Of a stretch of 5,546 nucleotides of DNA, positions 1-5,546 are shown piece by piece. Position numbers and translations under genes: made by a program. Every line of letters starts with the position of its first letter. The first letter of the stretch is position 1. The DNA comes from JBBQZL01 sp038207745. Its GTDB lineage: Bacteria; Actinomycetota; Thermoleophilia; Solirubrobacterales; 70-9. The notes under the pieces were generated by a model, which worked only from the letters and a program-made list of their open reading frames with translations, had not been told where the DNA came from and searched no databases. The stretch covers positions 1 through 5,546 of the forward strand of contig JBBQZL010000181.1 of assembly GCA_038207745.1 (NCBI GenBank), written 5' to 3'.

Positions 1-722
1 GGATGGTCATGCAGGATGTTCGAGAGCAGGACGACATCCCAGAACTCGCCGCCCGGGCGACCGAACCTCGGCTGGTCGAGGTCGCCGGCGGCAAAGGGAA
101 GCTCCGGGTGGCGATCGTCGAGGACCGCCCTGGCGCCCGGGAGGTCGAGCACGGTGGCCTGGATCTCCGGATTTGCGGCGACGAGGTTGGCCGCGTGCGA
201 GCCGGACCCGCCGCCGACATCAAGCAGCCGCGCCGGACCGGTGAGGCCGGCCAGCCCGGGAAGCTCGCCTCCGAAGAGCGAGGCGAGGTCGTCGAGCGCG
301 CGCAGAAATGCCTCCGCGGTCTCGGGCTCCTCCTCGATCCTCTGCCGCCAGGGGCCGATGCGGGCATGGCCGTCGGCAACCGCCTCCGGGAGCTCGGCCC
401 AGGCCTTGTAGAAGAACCACTCCTTGCGGACGATCTCGGCAACCGACTCGGGATGCGACGAGGCCAGAAAGGCACCCTTTGCCGTCAGGCTGAAGAGATC
501 TCCCGCGCGTTCGACGATCTCGATCGCGGCGAGGCCGGCCAGGAGCGCCGATGTCCCTCGCGCATCGGTGCCGCAAAGCGTGGCCAGATCCCCGGCCTTG
601 ATCGAACCATCGGCCATGGCGTCGGCGACACCGGTTTCAACCGCGGTGGCGATCAGAGCCGAGCGCTGATAGGCGGTGATCGGATCGATCAGATCGATCG
701 GTGTGGGACCAGGATCACTCAT
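1..722 (-). CDS. SAM-dependent O-methyltransferase, plant-type/CrtF-like family (3' end cut by window)
   Basis: The frame opens at ATG 722 and runs without a stop to the window edge, giving 240 residues; usual family length is about 330-370, so roughly the last third is missing. Residues about 10-85 form the N-terminal winged-helix/dimerisation region (TAYQRSALIATAVETGVAD onwards, then LFSLTAKGAFL). The SAM-binding domain follows: motif I LLDVGGGSG (166-174), the acidic residue Asp193 in TVLDLPGAR, and AAGDLDQP (211-218). The visible end is VVLLSNILHDH (230-240), where His238 matches the catalytic base of this family; the usual Trp of HDW is His here, followed by a codon starting CC (Pro). 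It should transfer a methyl group from S-adenosylmethionine to a hydroxyl of a small molecule. Relatives act on hydroxyneurosporene, polyketides, phenazines and phenylpropanoids; the acceptor here is unknown. It overlaps the oxidoreductase gene by four bases (ATGA). Confidence 0.9.
   Translation of the reverse strand, partial: MSDPGPTPIDLIDPITAYQRSALIATAVETGVADAMADGSIKAGDLATLCGTDARGTSALLAGLAAIEIVERAGDLFSLTAKGAFLASSHPESVAEIVRKEWFFYKAWAELPEAVADGHARIGPWRQRIEEEPETAEAFLRALDDLASLFGGELPGLAGLTGPARLLDVGGGSGSHAANLVAANPEIQATVLDLPGARAVLDDRHPELPFAAGDLDQPRFGRPGGEFWDVVLLSNILHDH
683..699. repeat. GATC-based 17-base perfect palindrome
   Basis: Two copies of GATCGATC flank a single central base. In the messenger RNA this can fold as a 7-bp stem with a 3-base loop, starting about 24 bases inside the methyltransferase gene. 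It encodes an Ile-Asp-Leu-Ile-Asp-Pro-Ile stretch, so it may simply reflect codon use in a GATC-rich genome. Confidence 0.5.
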
Positions 723-2359
723 GCGTTTCTCCTCAGGGATCGGGCAGCGCGGGCGGCATCCAGCAGCATCGCCGCCTGGCTCCTCAACTGCCGGCTGCGA
801 CTGCGTTTCCGGATTCCGAGCTCTTCGAGGATCACCCCTGCGGCGTTGCGTCCCGGCATGCCCGTGATCCCACCTCCCGGATGGGTGCCTGCCCCGGTCA
901 GGAAGAGGCCCTCGAGCGGTGTTCGATAGCCGGACAGACTCGGTGACGGGCGCATCGCCATCAACTGGTCGATGCTCATCTCGACGTGGTTGGGGTTGGC
1001 TCCGAGGTTGCCGTGCCTGGCGACCCACTCATCGGGTCCGGTCAGGCGGCGCTCGATCGGTTTCATCTCGTAGCCCAGGGCTCGCTCGGCGGTCTCCCAG
1101 GTGAGCGCCGCAGCCTGATCGAGAAGCTGTTGGGTCCATCCCGACCCGGATGAGGGCTGCCAGGGGACGAAGGTCGAAAGCCAGACGACTCCCCTGCCGC
1201 TCGGTGCCCAGCCCTCCTCGAGGGTGGACGGGAAGGCGATCATCACCGGCGGGCGCTCCGGCAGTTCACCGAGCGCGATGCTCGAGAAGGCGCGCTGGAT
1301 ATCGGTTCCGGTGTTGGGCGACAGCATGAAGGTGCGCTCCATCCCGCCGGGCCCGTTGACCGCAGGGACCTGATCGATCACCGCATCGACCTTGAGCTCG
1401 GAGACGTTGTGCTGGGTGACGTGAATGCGGCGAACCTCGTCGAGGAGCCTTGCGGGTACCTGTGCCTGATCGATCAGACCAAGGAACAGCCGTCTCGCAT
1501 CGATCGCCGAGACCACCGCTCGCCGTGCGACGTAGCGCTCACCTGCCGCAATCACTGCCACGGCGCGGCTGCCCTGGAGCTCGACCCGCTCGGCCGCCGC
1601 GGCGCAGATCAACTCGCCGCCGGCATCCTCGAGACTTGTGACCAGCGCGTCAACGGTCCCCCGCGAACCTCCGGCGGGCCGGATTGCAGGCGCACCGTGG
1701 CTGGCCGCGAGGAAGAGCGCGCCTGCCCCGGTCCCCGGGATCTGTGGCGGCTGCTGGGAATGCGCCGCCCAATGATCCATCGGACCACGCAGCCGGTCAT
1801 CCTCGAAGGCGGCGGCGGTCAGTGCTGTCGCCGGTGCCAGCAGCGCCTGGATCAGGCGCGCGCCCTCGGCGCCGAGGGTGGCGTCAGCCAATGCGGCAAG
1901 CGCGCGCAGGGACGGAGGTGGACCCTCTTCGGCCTGGCCGAGAACCCCCATCGCGGCCGATGACCAGTTGGCGAACTCGCGGTACCTCTCGGCATCGTCG
2001 CGACCGACCACCGCTGCGAGACCCTCGACGGTCTGCTCGAGCGAGTTCCAGAATGAGAGCGAGGTGCCGTCGTCACAGGGTGAGAAGAGGATCTCGTCGC
2101 GCTCGTGGAACCGGAGGCCGTATCTGGACTCGAGTTCGAGATCACGGGCAACACCGGAGGCGCGGATACCGCCGTGCTCGTAGGCCCCGAGCTCGAAACG
2201 GCCGCGGCCGTCAGGCAGATCCTCGGTGTGGATGCAGCCGCCGGGGGTCGCTGAGGACTCGAGCACAACGACGCTCAGCCCAGCCCGTGCCAGATATGCG
2301 GCGCAGGCCAGACCGTTGTGCCCGGCGCCGATCAGGACGACATCAGCCGACCTGCCCAT
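719..2359 (-). CDS. FAD-dependent oxidoreductase, phytoene desaturase-like (COG1233/PYROXD2-like)
   Basis: This 546-residue flavoprotein belongs to the carotenoid desaturase/amine oxidase fold. The N-terminal dinucleotide-binding motif is LIGAGHNGLACAAYL (9-23) with ribose-binding Glu34 in VVLESS and the PGG turn at 39-41. A central PAGGSRGTVDAL (228-239) matches the family's second conserved block. The C-terminal FAD motif lies at 484-511, with TGAGTHPGGGITG and GRNAAG. These features fit the PYROXD2-like branch, which is widespread and mostly of unknown substrate, better than true phytoene desaturase CrtI; no other carotenoid gene except the CrtF-like methyltransferase is present. After the FAD motif comes a basic tail (about 517-546) with nine Arg. 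The ATG at 2359 overlaps the amidohydrolase stop and has only a weak ribosome binding site, so translation is probably coupled. The TGA overlaps the methyltransferase ATG in ATGA. Confidence 0.92.
   Translation of the reverse strand: MGRSADVVLIGAGHNGLACAAYLARAGLSVVVLESSATPGGCIHTEDLPDGRGRFELGAYEHGGIRASGVARDLELESRYGLRFHERDEILFSPCDDGTSLSFWNSLEQTVEGLAAVVGRDDAERYREFANWSSAAMGVLGQAEEGPPPSLRALAALADATLGAEGARLIQALLAPATALTAAAFEDDRLRGPMDHWAAHSQQPPQIPGTGAGALFLAASHGAPAIRPAGGSRGTVDALVTSLEDAGGELICAAAAERVELQGSRAVAVIAAGERYVARRAVVSAIDARRLFLGLIDQAQVPARLLDEVRRIHVTQHNVSELKVDAVIDQVPAVNGPGGMERTFMLSPNTGTDIQRAFSSIALGELPERPPVMIAFPSTLEEGWAPSGRGVVWLSTFVPWQPSSGSGWTQQLLDQAAALTWETAERALGYEMKPIERRLTGPDEWVARHGNLGANPNHVEMSIDQLMAMRPSPSLSGYRTPLEGLFLTGAGTHPGGGITGMPGRNAAGVILEELGIRKRSRSRQLRSQAAMLLDAARAARSLRRNA
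729..734 (-). promoter_or_regulatory. Strong ribosome binding site of the methyltransferase gene
   Basis: GAGGAG on the minus strand lies 6 bases before the ATG at 722, within the final codons of the oxidoreductase gene. It is the best Shine-Dalgarno match in the window and fixes the methyltransferase start. Confidence 0.7.
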
Positions 2360-3771
2360 CAGCCCAGATCCGTTTCGAAATCCAGCGAAGCCACGTAGGC
2401 GGACTCGCGCAGATCCGCGCGCTGGACCAGATCCCGAGCGGCTTCACGCGCCTCGCCTGCCAGCGCCCCGACGTCGGCACCCACGACCTCGGAGCCGGAG
2501 ACCCGGTGGAGACCGTCGACCCAGACATCGGAGACGCTTCTGGAGGTCGCCGTGTAGACGACCTGCTGGAAGGGATCATGGATCGCCGCAAGCTCCGGTG
2601 TGTTGCCGTCAAGCAGCACGATGTCAGCGCGCTTGCCGCCCTCCAGACTGCCGATCGAGCCGCCGAGGCCAAGCGCCCTCGCGCCGCCGATGGTAGCCAT
2701 CTCCATCACCTGCGGTGCGGTCATCGCGACCGCGTCGAGCGCCTCGAGCTTCTGGAGCAGCGCTGCGGTCTTGACCGCGCCGAACATGTCCTGGCTGTCA
2801 TTGGAGGCTGCCCCGTCTGTTCCGATCCCGACCGTGATCCCCTCGCGAAGGAACCTGGGGACCGGGCAGACGCCGGAGGCGAGGATCATGTTGGCGATCG
2901 GGTTGTGCGCGACCGCGACGTCGCGGCTGACCATCAACCCGATGTCGCGCTCGGTGCACCAGATGCAGTGCCCGGCGATCACCTCGTGTTCGAGCAGCCC
3001 CATCCGGTCCGCATACCCGATCGTCCCGCAGGCGTGGGCGATCCTCGACTCGGTGACCTCCTCCCGAACCTCGGCGAGATGAGTGTGGACCGCCCAGCCA
3101 TGCTCCGCACACGCCGAAACCGTCCGTTTGAACAGCTCATCGGTGATCCCGAGGACGGTGCCGACTCCGGCGCGGAACCCGATCAGGCCCTCGCCCGAAG
3201 CACGGTCGGCGAGTGCCTCGTGCTCGGCCATGAAGATGTCGGCCGGCGGCGCGCCCTCGTAGGCGTCCTCGGCACCGAACGAGACGACCCCGCGCATGCC
3301 CATCGCCGACAGTCCGTCCACCCCGCCCAGCGAGGCCTCGGAGCCGAGATTGCGGTGGCAAGACATGTCGTTGACGGTTGTGATCCCGCTCTGGAGCATC
3401 TCGACCGCCTTCAGCCGGGTGCCGATCGCGACATCCTCCCGGGTGATCACCATGCCGACGGGGTTGACGATCCGCTCGAACCACTCCCAGAGCATCGCGG
3501 TCTCGCCCATGCCGGCGATCAGGCACTCGGTCAGGTGGGTGTGGGCATTGACAAAGCCCGGCATCACGATTCCAAACCCGTCCCCGACCAGCCTGGCATC
3601 AGGATTGGCCGCGATCAGCGCTTCCGCGCCGCCGACCTCGCGGATCTCGCCGTCGGAGCCGAAGTGGACTGCGGCGTCGCGGAGCGCACCGGCCGGACCC
3701 ATGGTCAGGACCCACGCGCCACGCACGATCGTCTCCCGGAAGCTTGCGCCCGGAGCGTCACCAACACTCAT
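2359..3771 (-). CDS. Metal-dependent amidohydrolase, chlorohydrolase/MTA-SAH deaminase-like (ATZ/TRZ) group
   Basis: This 470-residue cytoplasmic enzyme belongs to the amidohydrolase superfamily, subgroup that includes AtzA/TrzN chlorohydrolases, methylthioadenosine/S-adenosylhomocysteine deaminases, guanine and 8-oxoguanine deaminases. It starts with the small beta-sandwich strand TIVRGAWVLTM (15-24), then the barrel. All expected metal and catalytic residues are present: His77 and His79 in PGFVNAHTHL, His231 and Glu234 in HTHLAE, His268 in IAGHCIW, and Asp319 in GIGTDGAASND. The C-terminal part RADIVLLD (381-388) closes the sandwich. Length is typical of the group. The substrate cannot be told from these motifs; hydrolytic deamination of a purine- or pyrimidine-like ring is the commonest activity. 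The gene abuts the permease gene and its TGA overlaps the next ATG by one base, so its substrate may be what the importer brings in (inference). Confidence 0.93.
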   Translation of the reverse strand: MSVGDAPGASFRETIVRGAWVLTMGPAGALRDAAVHFGSDGEIREVGGAEALIAANPDARLVGDGFGIVMPGFVNAHTHLTECLIAGMGETAMLWEWFERIVNPVGMVITREDVAIGTRLKAVEMLQSGITTVNDMSCHRNLGSEASLGGVDGLSAMGMRGVVSFGAEDAYEGAPPADIFMAEHEALADRASGEGLIGFRAGVGTVLGITDELFKRTVSACAEHGWAVHTHLAEVREEVTESRIAHACGTIGYADRMGLLEHEVIAGHCIWCTERDIGLMVSRDVAVAHNPIANMILASGVCPVPRFLREGITVGIGTDGAASNDSQDMFGAVKTAALLQKLEALDAVAMTAPQVMEMATIGGARALGLGGSIGSLEGGKRADIVLLDGNTPELAAIHDPFQQVVYTATSRSVSDVWVDGLHRVSGSEVVGADVGALAGEAREAARDLVQRADLRESAYVASLDFETDLG

Positions 3772-4593
3772 CTACACACCTTCCGGTTCGAGTTCGAGAC
3801 CCTCGGTCTCAAAGCGACGGCTCTCGTAATACCAGGGCAACATGAGTCTCTCGACCAGGGTGACGAGCAGGAAGAGACCGATGCCGATCGACGCGAGCAC
3901 GACGATCACGGCGAACATGTCTGTGGTCGCAGTCTGGTTGTTGAGCACAAGAATCAGATAGCCGAGGCCGTCGGATGCTCCCACCCACTCGGCGAAGACC
4001 GCGCCGATCACCGAGAAGGCCGCGGCAACCTTGAGGCCCGAGAACATGAACGGGAGCGCAGCCGGGAGCTGGGCCTTGGTGAAACGCTGCCAGGTTGAGG
4101 CCTTCAGCGTCTTCATCAGGTTGAGCAGCTCCGGCTCGGCCGCCCGCAGACCGTCGATCGTGTTTACCGCGATCGGGAAGAAGCTGACCAGCGCGATCAC
4201 GATCACCTTCGGGCGCATGTCGAACCCTGTCCAGATCACGATGATCGGCGCGATCGCGGGGATCGGGACCATCTGCGAGACGACCAGCCACGGGTAGATC
4301 GCACGTTCGATGATCCGGGAACTCCTGATCAACGTGGCGAGACCGACCCCGATGATGATCGCAGCCAGGAAGCCAAGCAGTATCTCCTTGATCGTCACCC
4401 AGGCGTTCTCGGCCAGCAGCGCGCGATTGTCCCAAAGTGAAACGACCACCTCGGTCGGCTTCGGCAGGGTCGACTCGCGGACGTCGCCGAGGACGACGTA
4501 GAGCTGCCAGGCGCCGAGGATGAAGATCGCAAAAAGGAGTGGGGGAAGCACCTGGGCGGCGATCCGGCGGCCCCTTGATTTCCGATCGCCCAT
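3772..4593 (-). CDS. ABC transporter permease, NitT/TauT (SsuC/TauC/ThiX-like) class
   Basis: This 273-residue inner-membrane protein forms the channel of the importer, working with the ATPase just upstream. Hydrophobic stretches suggest six membrane segments at roughly 12-35, 71-90, 104-122, 130-148, 185-205 and 226-248. The cytoplasmic coupling (EAA) loop runs about 153-181, with ELLNLMKTLKAS followed by WQRFTKAQLPAALP. The usual Gly of this loop (as in LGAS) is replaced by Lys in TLKAS. The segment after it, with FSVIGAVFAEWVGAS and GLGYLI, is characteristic of the family. I chose the ATG at 4593 over an in-frame TTG one codon earlier because it gives better ribosome-binding spacing and a TGATG coupling with the ATPase gene. 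The TAG stop (3774-3772) directly abuts the amidohydrolase ATG. Substrate is unknown. Confidence 0.93.
   Translation of the reverse strand: MGDRKSRGRRIAAQVLPPLLFAIFILGAWQLYVVLGDVRESTLPKPTEVVVSLWDNRALLAENAWVTIKEILLGFLAAIIIGVGLATLIRSSRIIERAIYPWLVVSQMVPIPAIAPIIVIWTGFDMRPKVIVIALVSFFPIAVNTIDGLRAAEPELLNLMKTLKASTWQRFTKAQLPAALPFMFSGLKVAAAFSVIGAVFAEWVGASDGLGYLILVLNNQTATTDMFAVIVVLASIGIGLFLLVTLVERLMLPWYYESRRFETEGLELEPEGV
3779..3784 (-). promoter_or_regulatory. Ribosome binding site of the amidohydrolase gene
   Basis: GGAAGG on the minus strand lies within the last codons of the permease gene, 7 bases before the ATG at 3771. It supports that start even though there is no intergenic space. Confidence 0.6.
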
Positions 4594-5441
4594 CAAATGG
4601 CTCCCATCGGGCCCCGCGGAGCCTCCCGGCCTTGCGGGTCCTGCGGAGCAGCCGCATCGGGGGCCGCAACAACGCCTTCAAGCGGCCTCAGCAGCTTCTG
4701 CTTCAGCTCGATGAACTCCGAAGTGGTCACGATGTCCTGCTCCCGGGGGCGCCGAAGGTCGATGTCGACGCAGAGGGTCACCCTGCCCGGCCGGCCTGAC
4801 ATCACGTAGACACGATCAGAGAGGAAGACCGCCTCCTCCACGTCATGGGTGACGAAGAGGATCATCTTGCGATCGTTCTGCCAGATCCGCAGCAGCCACT
4901 GCTGCATCTGCTGTCGGGTCAGCGCATCGAGGGCGCCGAACGGCTCGTCCAGCAGCATCACCTCGCGACCGGCAAGAAAGGTCCTCAGCAGCGCTGCCCG
5001 CTGCCTCATCCCGCCGGAGAGCTTTGCCGGCCAGTGCTTCTCAAAGCCGGCAAGGCCAAAGCGCTCGAACTCGGCCAGCGCCTGTTTGCGGGCCTGGCGC
5101 TTCGAGACTCCGTTCAGCTCGAGCCCGAGGGTCGTGTTGTCGAGCACCGTTCGCCACGGCATCAGCAGATCGCGCTGGAGCATGTAGCCGATCTCTCCCA
5201 GCAACTCGTCGGGCTGGCGGCCGTCGAGCAGGACACGCCCGCTCGACGGCCGGATCAACCCGGCGACGATGTTGAAGAGAGTGGACTTGCCGCAACCAGA
5301 CGGCCCGACGATCGAGACGAACTCGCCGGGGCCGATCTCGATCCCGACGTTTTCGAGCGCGGGGACGTTGCTGTCACCGCTGCTGCCCTTATACGTCTTC
5401 GAGAGACTCTCGATCTTGAGTTTCGAGCTGGTTGCCTGCAT
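4593..5441 (-). CDS. ABC transporter ATP-binding protein, NitT/TauT (SsuB/TauB/ThiZ-like) class
   Basis: This 282-residue cytoplasmic ATPase powers uptake of a small organic solute. All nucleotide-binding motifs are intact: Walker A GPSGCGKST (46-54), Q-loop Gln89 in YMLQRD, signature LSGGMRQR (141-148), Walker B VMLLDEP (161-167) followed by the D-loop GALD, and switch His199 in VTHD. The Q-loop segment LLMPWRTVLDN and the stretch around LSGGMRQRAALLRTFL are typical of the nitrate/sulfonate/thiamine-precursor importers; from memory they most resemble proteins annotated as hydroxymethylpyrimidine importers (ThiZ-like), but specificity cannot be read from an ATPase. The last 25 or so residues are a Pro/Ala-rich tail without recognisable structure. 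Its TGA overlaps the permease ATG by one base (TGATG). The start at 5441 has a purine-rich ribosome binding site and puts the first beta strand (KLKIESLSKTY) at residue 8, as expected. Confidence 0.95.
   Translation of the reverse strand: MQATSSKLKIESLSKTYKGSSGDSNVPALENVGIEIGPGEFVSIVGPSGCGKSTLFNIVAGLIRPSSGRVLLDGRQPDELLGEIGYMLQRDLLMPWRTVLDNTTLGLELNGVSKRQARKQALAEFERFGLAGFEKHWPAKLSGGMRQRAALLRTFLAGREVMLLDEPFGALDALTRQQMQQWLLRIWQNDRKMILFVTHDVEEAVFLSDRVYVMSGRPGRVTLCVDIDLRRPREQDIVTTSEFIELKQKLLRPLEGVVAAPDAAAPQDPQGREAPRGPMGAI
4601..4605 (-). promoter_or_regulatory. Ribosome binding site that decides the permease start
   Basis: GGGAG (minus strand) lies inside the end of the ATPase gene, 7 bases before the ATG at 4593 and only 4 before an in-frame TTG at 4596. 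The spacing and the TGATG overlap both favour the ATG. Confidence 0.6.
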
Positions 5442-5445
5442 CTCT

Positions 5446-5452
5446 TCCTTCT
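5446..5452 (-). promoter_or_regulatory. Ribosome binding site of the ABC ATPase gene
   Basis: On the minus strand the 27-base gap ends in a purine run containing AGAAGGA, 4 bases before the ATG at 5441. A second candidate, GGAGG, lies about 15 bases from the ATG and is probably too far. No hairpin or promoter-like element is visible in this short gap, so the gene is most likely read through from the upstream gene. Confidence 0.6.
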
Positions 5453-5468
5453 CCGTCCTCCGGCGTTC

Positions 5469-5546
5469 CTACTTTCCGGAGGCGAACTCGTTGGTGGCGT
5501 ACCTTGTCGGTGCGATCGGCGCCTTGATCAGATCCTGACCGACAAG
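5469..5546 (-). CDS. C-terminal end of a probable ABC substrate-binding protein (partial)
   Basis: An open frame enters from the right edge and stops at TAG (5471-5469), giving 25 residues that end in PTRYATNEFASGK. The start and most of the protein lie outside the window. It sits 27 bases upstream of the ATPase gene on the same strand. A TxY-TNEF-type tail of this kind is what I recall from periplasmic/lipoprotein binding proteins of the NMT1/THI5-like or NitT/TauT class, and such importers normally have a binding-protein gene next to the ATPase and permease genes. No binding protein occurs elsewhere in the window, which fits it being this one. The identification rests mainly on position; the 25 residues alone do not prove it. 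Had the fragment been unrelated, the importer's binding protein would have to be encoded elsewhere. Confidence 0.6.
   Translation of the reverse strand, partial: LVGQDLIKAPIAPTRYATNEFASGK

Noticed and set aside
3..929. 308-codon plus-strand open frame opposite the methyltransferase and the end of the oxidoreductase
   Set aside because: It is antisense to genes with clear family motifs, crosses their junction, and has no recognisable domain.
719..2359. Calling the oxidoreductase a phytoene desaturase (crtI)
   Set aside because: The shared FAD motifs are common to the whole COG1233 family, the gene context is not a carotenoid cluster, and the PYROXD2-like branch fits at least as well.
2359..3771. 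Assigning a specific gene name such as mtaD, atzA or ssnA to the amidohydrolase
   Set aside because: Visible motifs are shared across these enzymes and do not separate their substrates.
1684..4098. 804-codon open frame on the plus strand, antisense to the oxidoreductase, amidohydrolase and part of the permease
   Set aside because: It spans three well-recognised minus-strand genes, has an Arg/Pro/Asp-rich composition with no recognisable domain or ribosome binding site, and is what GC-ending codons on the opposite strand produce in high-GC DNA.
4246..4265. GCGATCGC resembling the cyanobacterial HIP1 repeat
   Set aside because: I noticed it only here; the window is rich in GATC in general rather than in the full octamer.
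3809..4681. 290-codon minus-strand open frame overlapping the permease in another frame
   Set aside because: It is a frame-shifted shadow of the permease and the end of the ATPase gene; its translation is Arg/Asp/Pro-rich and has no membrane segments.
3772..5441. Naming the transporter thiXZ, ssuCB or tauCB
   Set aside because: ATPase and permease sequences alone do not define the solute, and only the last 25 residues of the probable binding protein are available.
5442..5468. Possible promoter or terminator between the binding-protein and ATPase genes
   Set aside because: The gap is only 27 bases, purine-rich, without inverted repeat, T-run or -10/-35-like boxes; it holds only the ribosome binding site.

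Overview
The window is a single tightly packed block of genes, all on the minus strand and read from right to left. It is GC-rich (about two thirds G+C by eye). Its proteins have the Ala/Arg/Gly-rich composition and GC-ending codons of a high-GC bacterium. An actinobacterium, possibly of the Thermoleophilia/Solirubrobacterales type, is my best guess, but it rests only on composition and GATC-rich codon style and is low confidence. No rRNA, tRNA, mobile element, CRISPR array, promoter or terminator could be supported.

Layout in transcription order: (1) 5546-5469, the last 25 codons of what is probably a substrate-binding protein, entering from outside the window; (2) 5441-4593, an ABC ATPase of the nitrate/taurine/thiamine-precursor (NitT/TauT) class; (3) 4593-3772, its inner-membrane permease; (4) 3771-2359, a metal-dependent amidohydrolase of the chlorohydrolase/MTA-SAH deaminase superfamily; (5) 2359-719, a phytoene-desaturase-like FAD oxidoreductase (COG1233/PYROXD2-like); (6) 722-1, an O-methyltransferase of the plant-type/CrtF-like family, cut off by the left edge of the window.

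The five complete or near-complete genes touch or overlap: TGATG, TAG|ATG, TGATG and ATGA junctions. The only real gap is 27 bases, between genes 1 and 2. There is no room for internal terminators, so the set is almost certainly one operon whose promoter lies to the right of the window.

Taken together, the genes look like an importer for a small organic molecule followed by three enzymes that could act on it in turn: hydrolytic deamination or dechlorination-type chemistry, FAD-dependent oxidation or desaturation, and O-methylation. I do not recognise this combination as a characterised pathway. The substrate is unknown; a nitrogen heterocycle is the most natural guess from the transporter and amidohydrolase families. 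The other ORFs in the region, including very long antisense ones, are GC-driven shadows.
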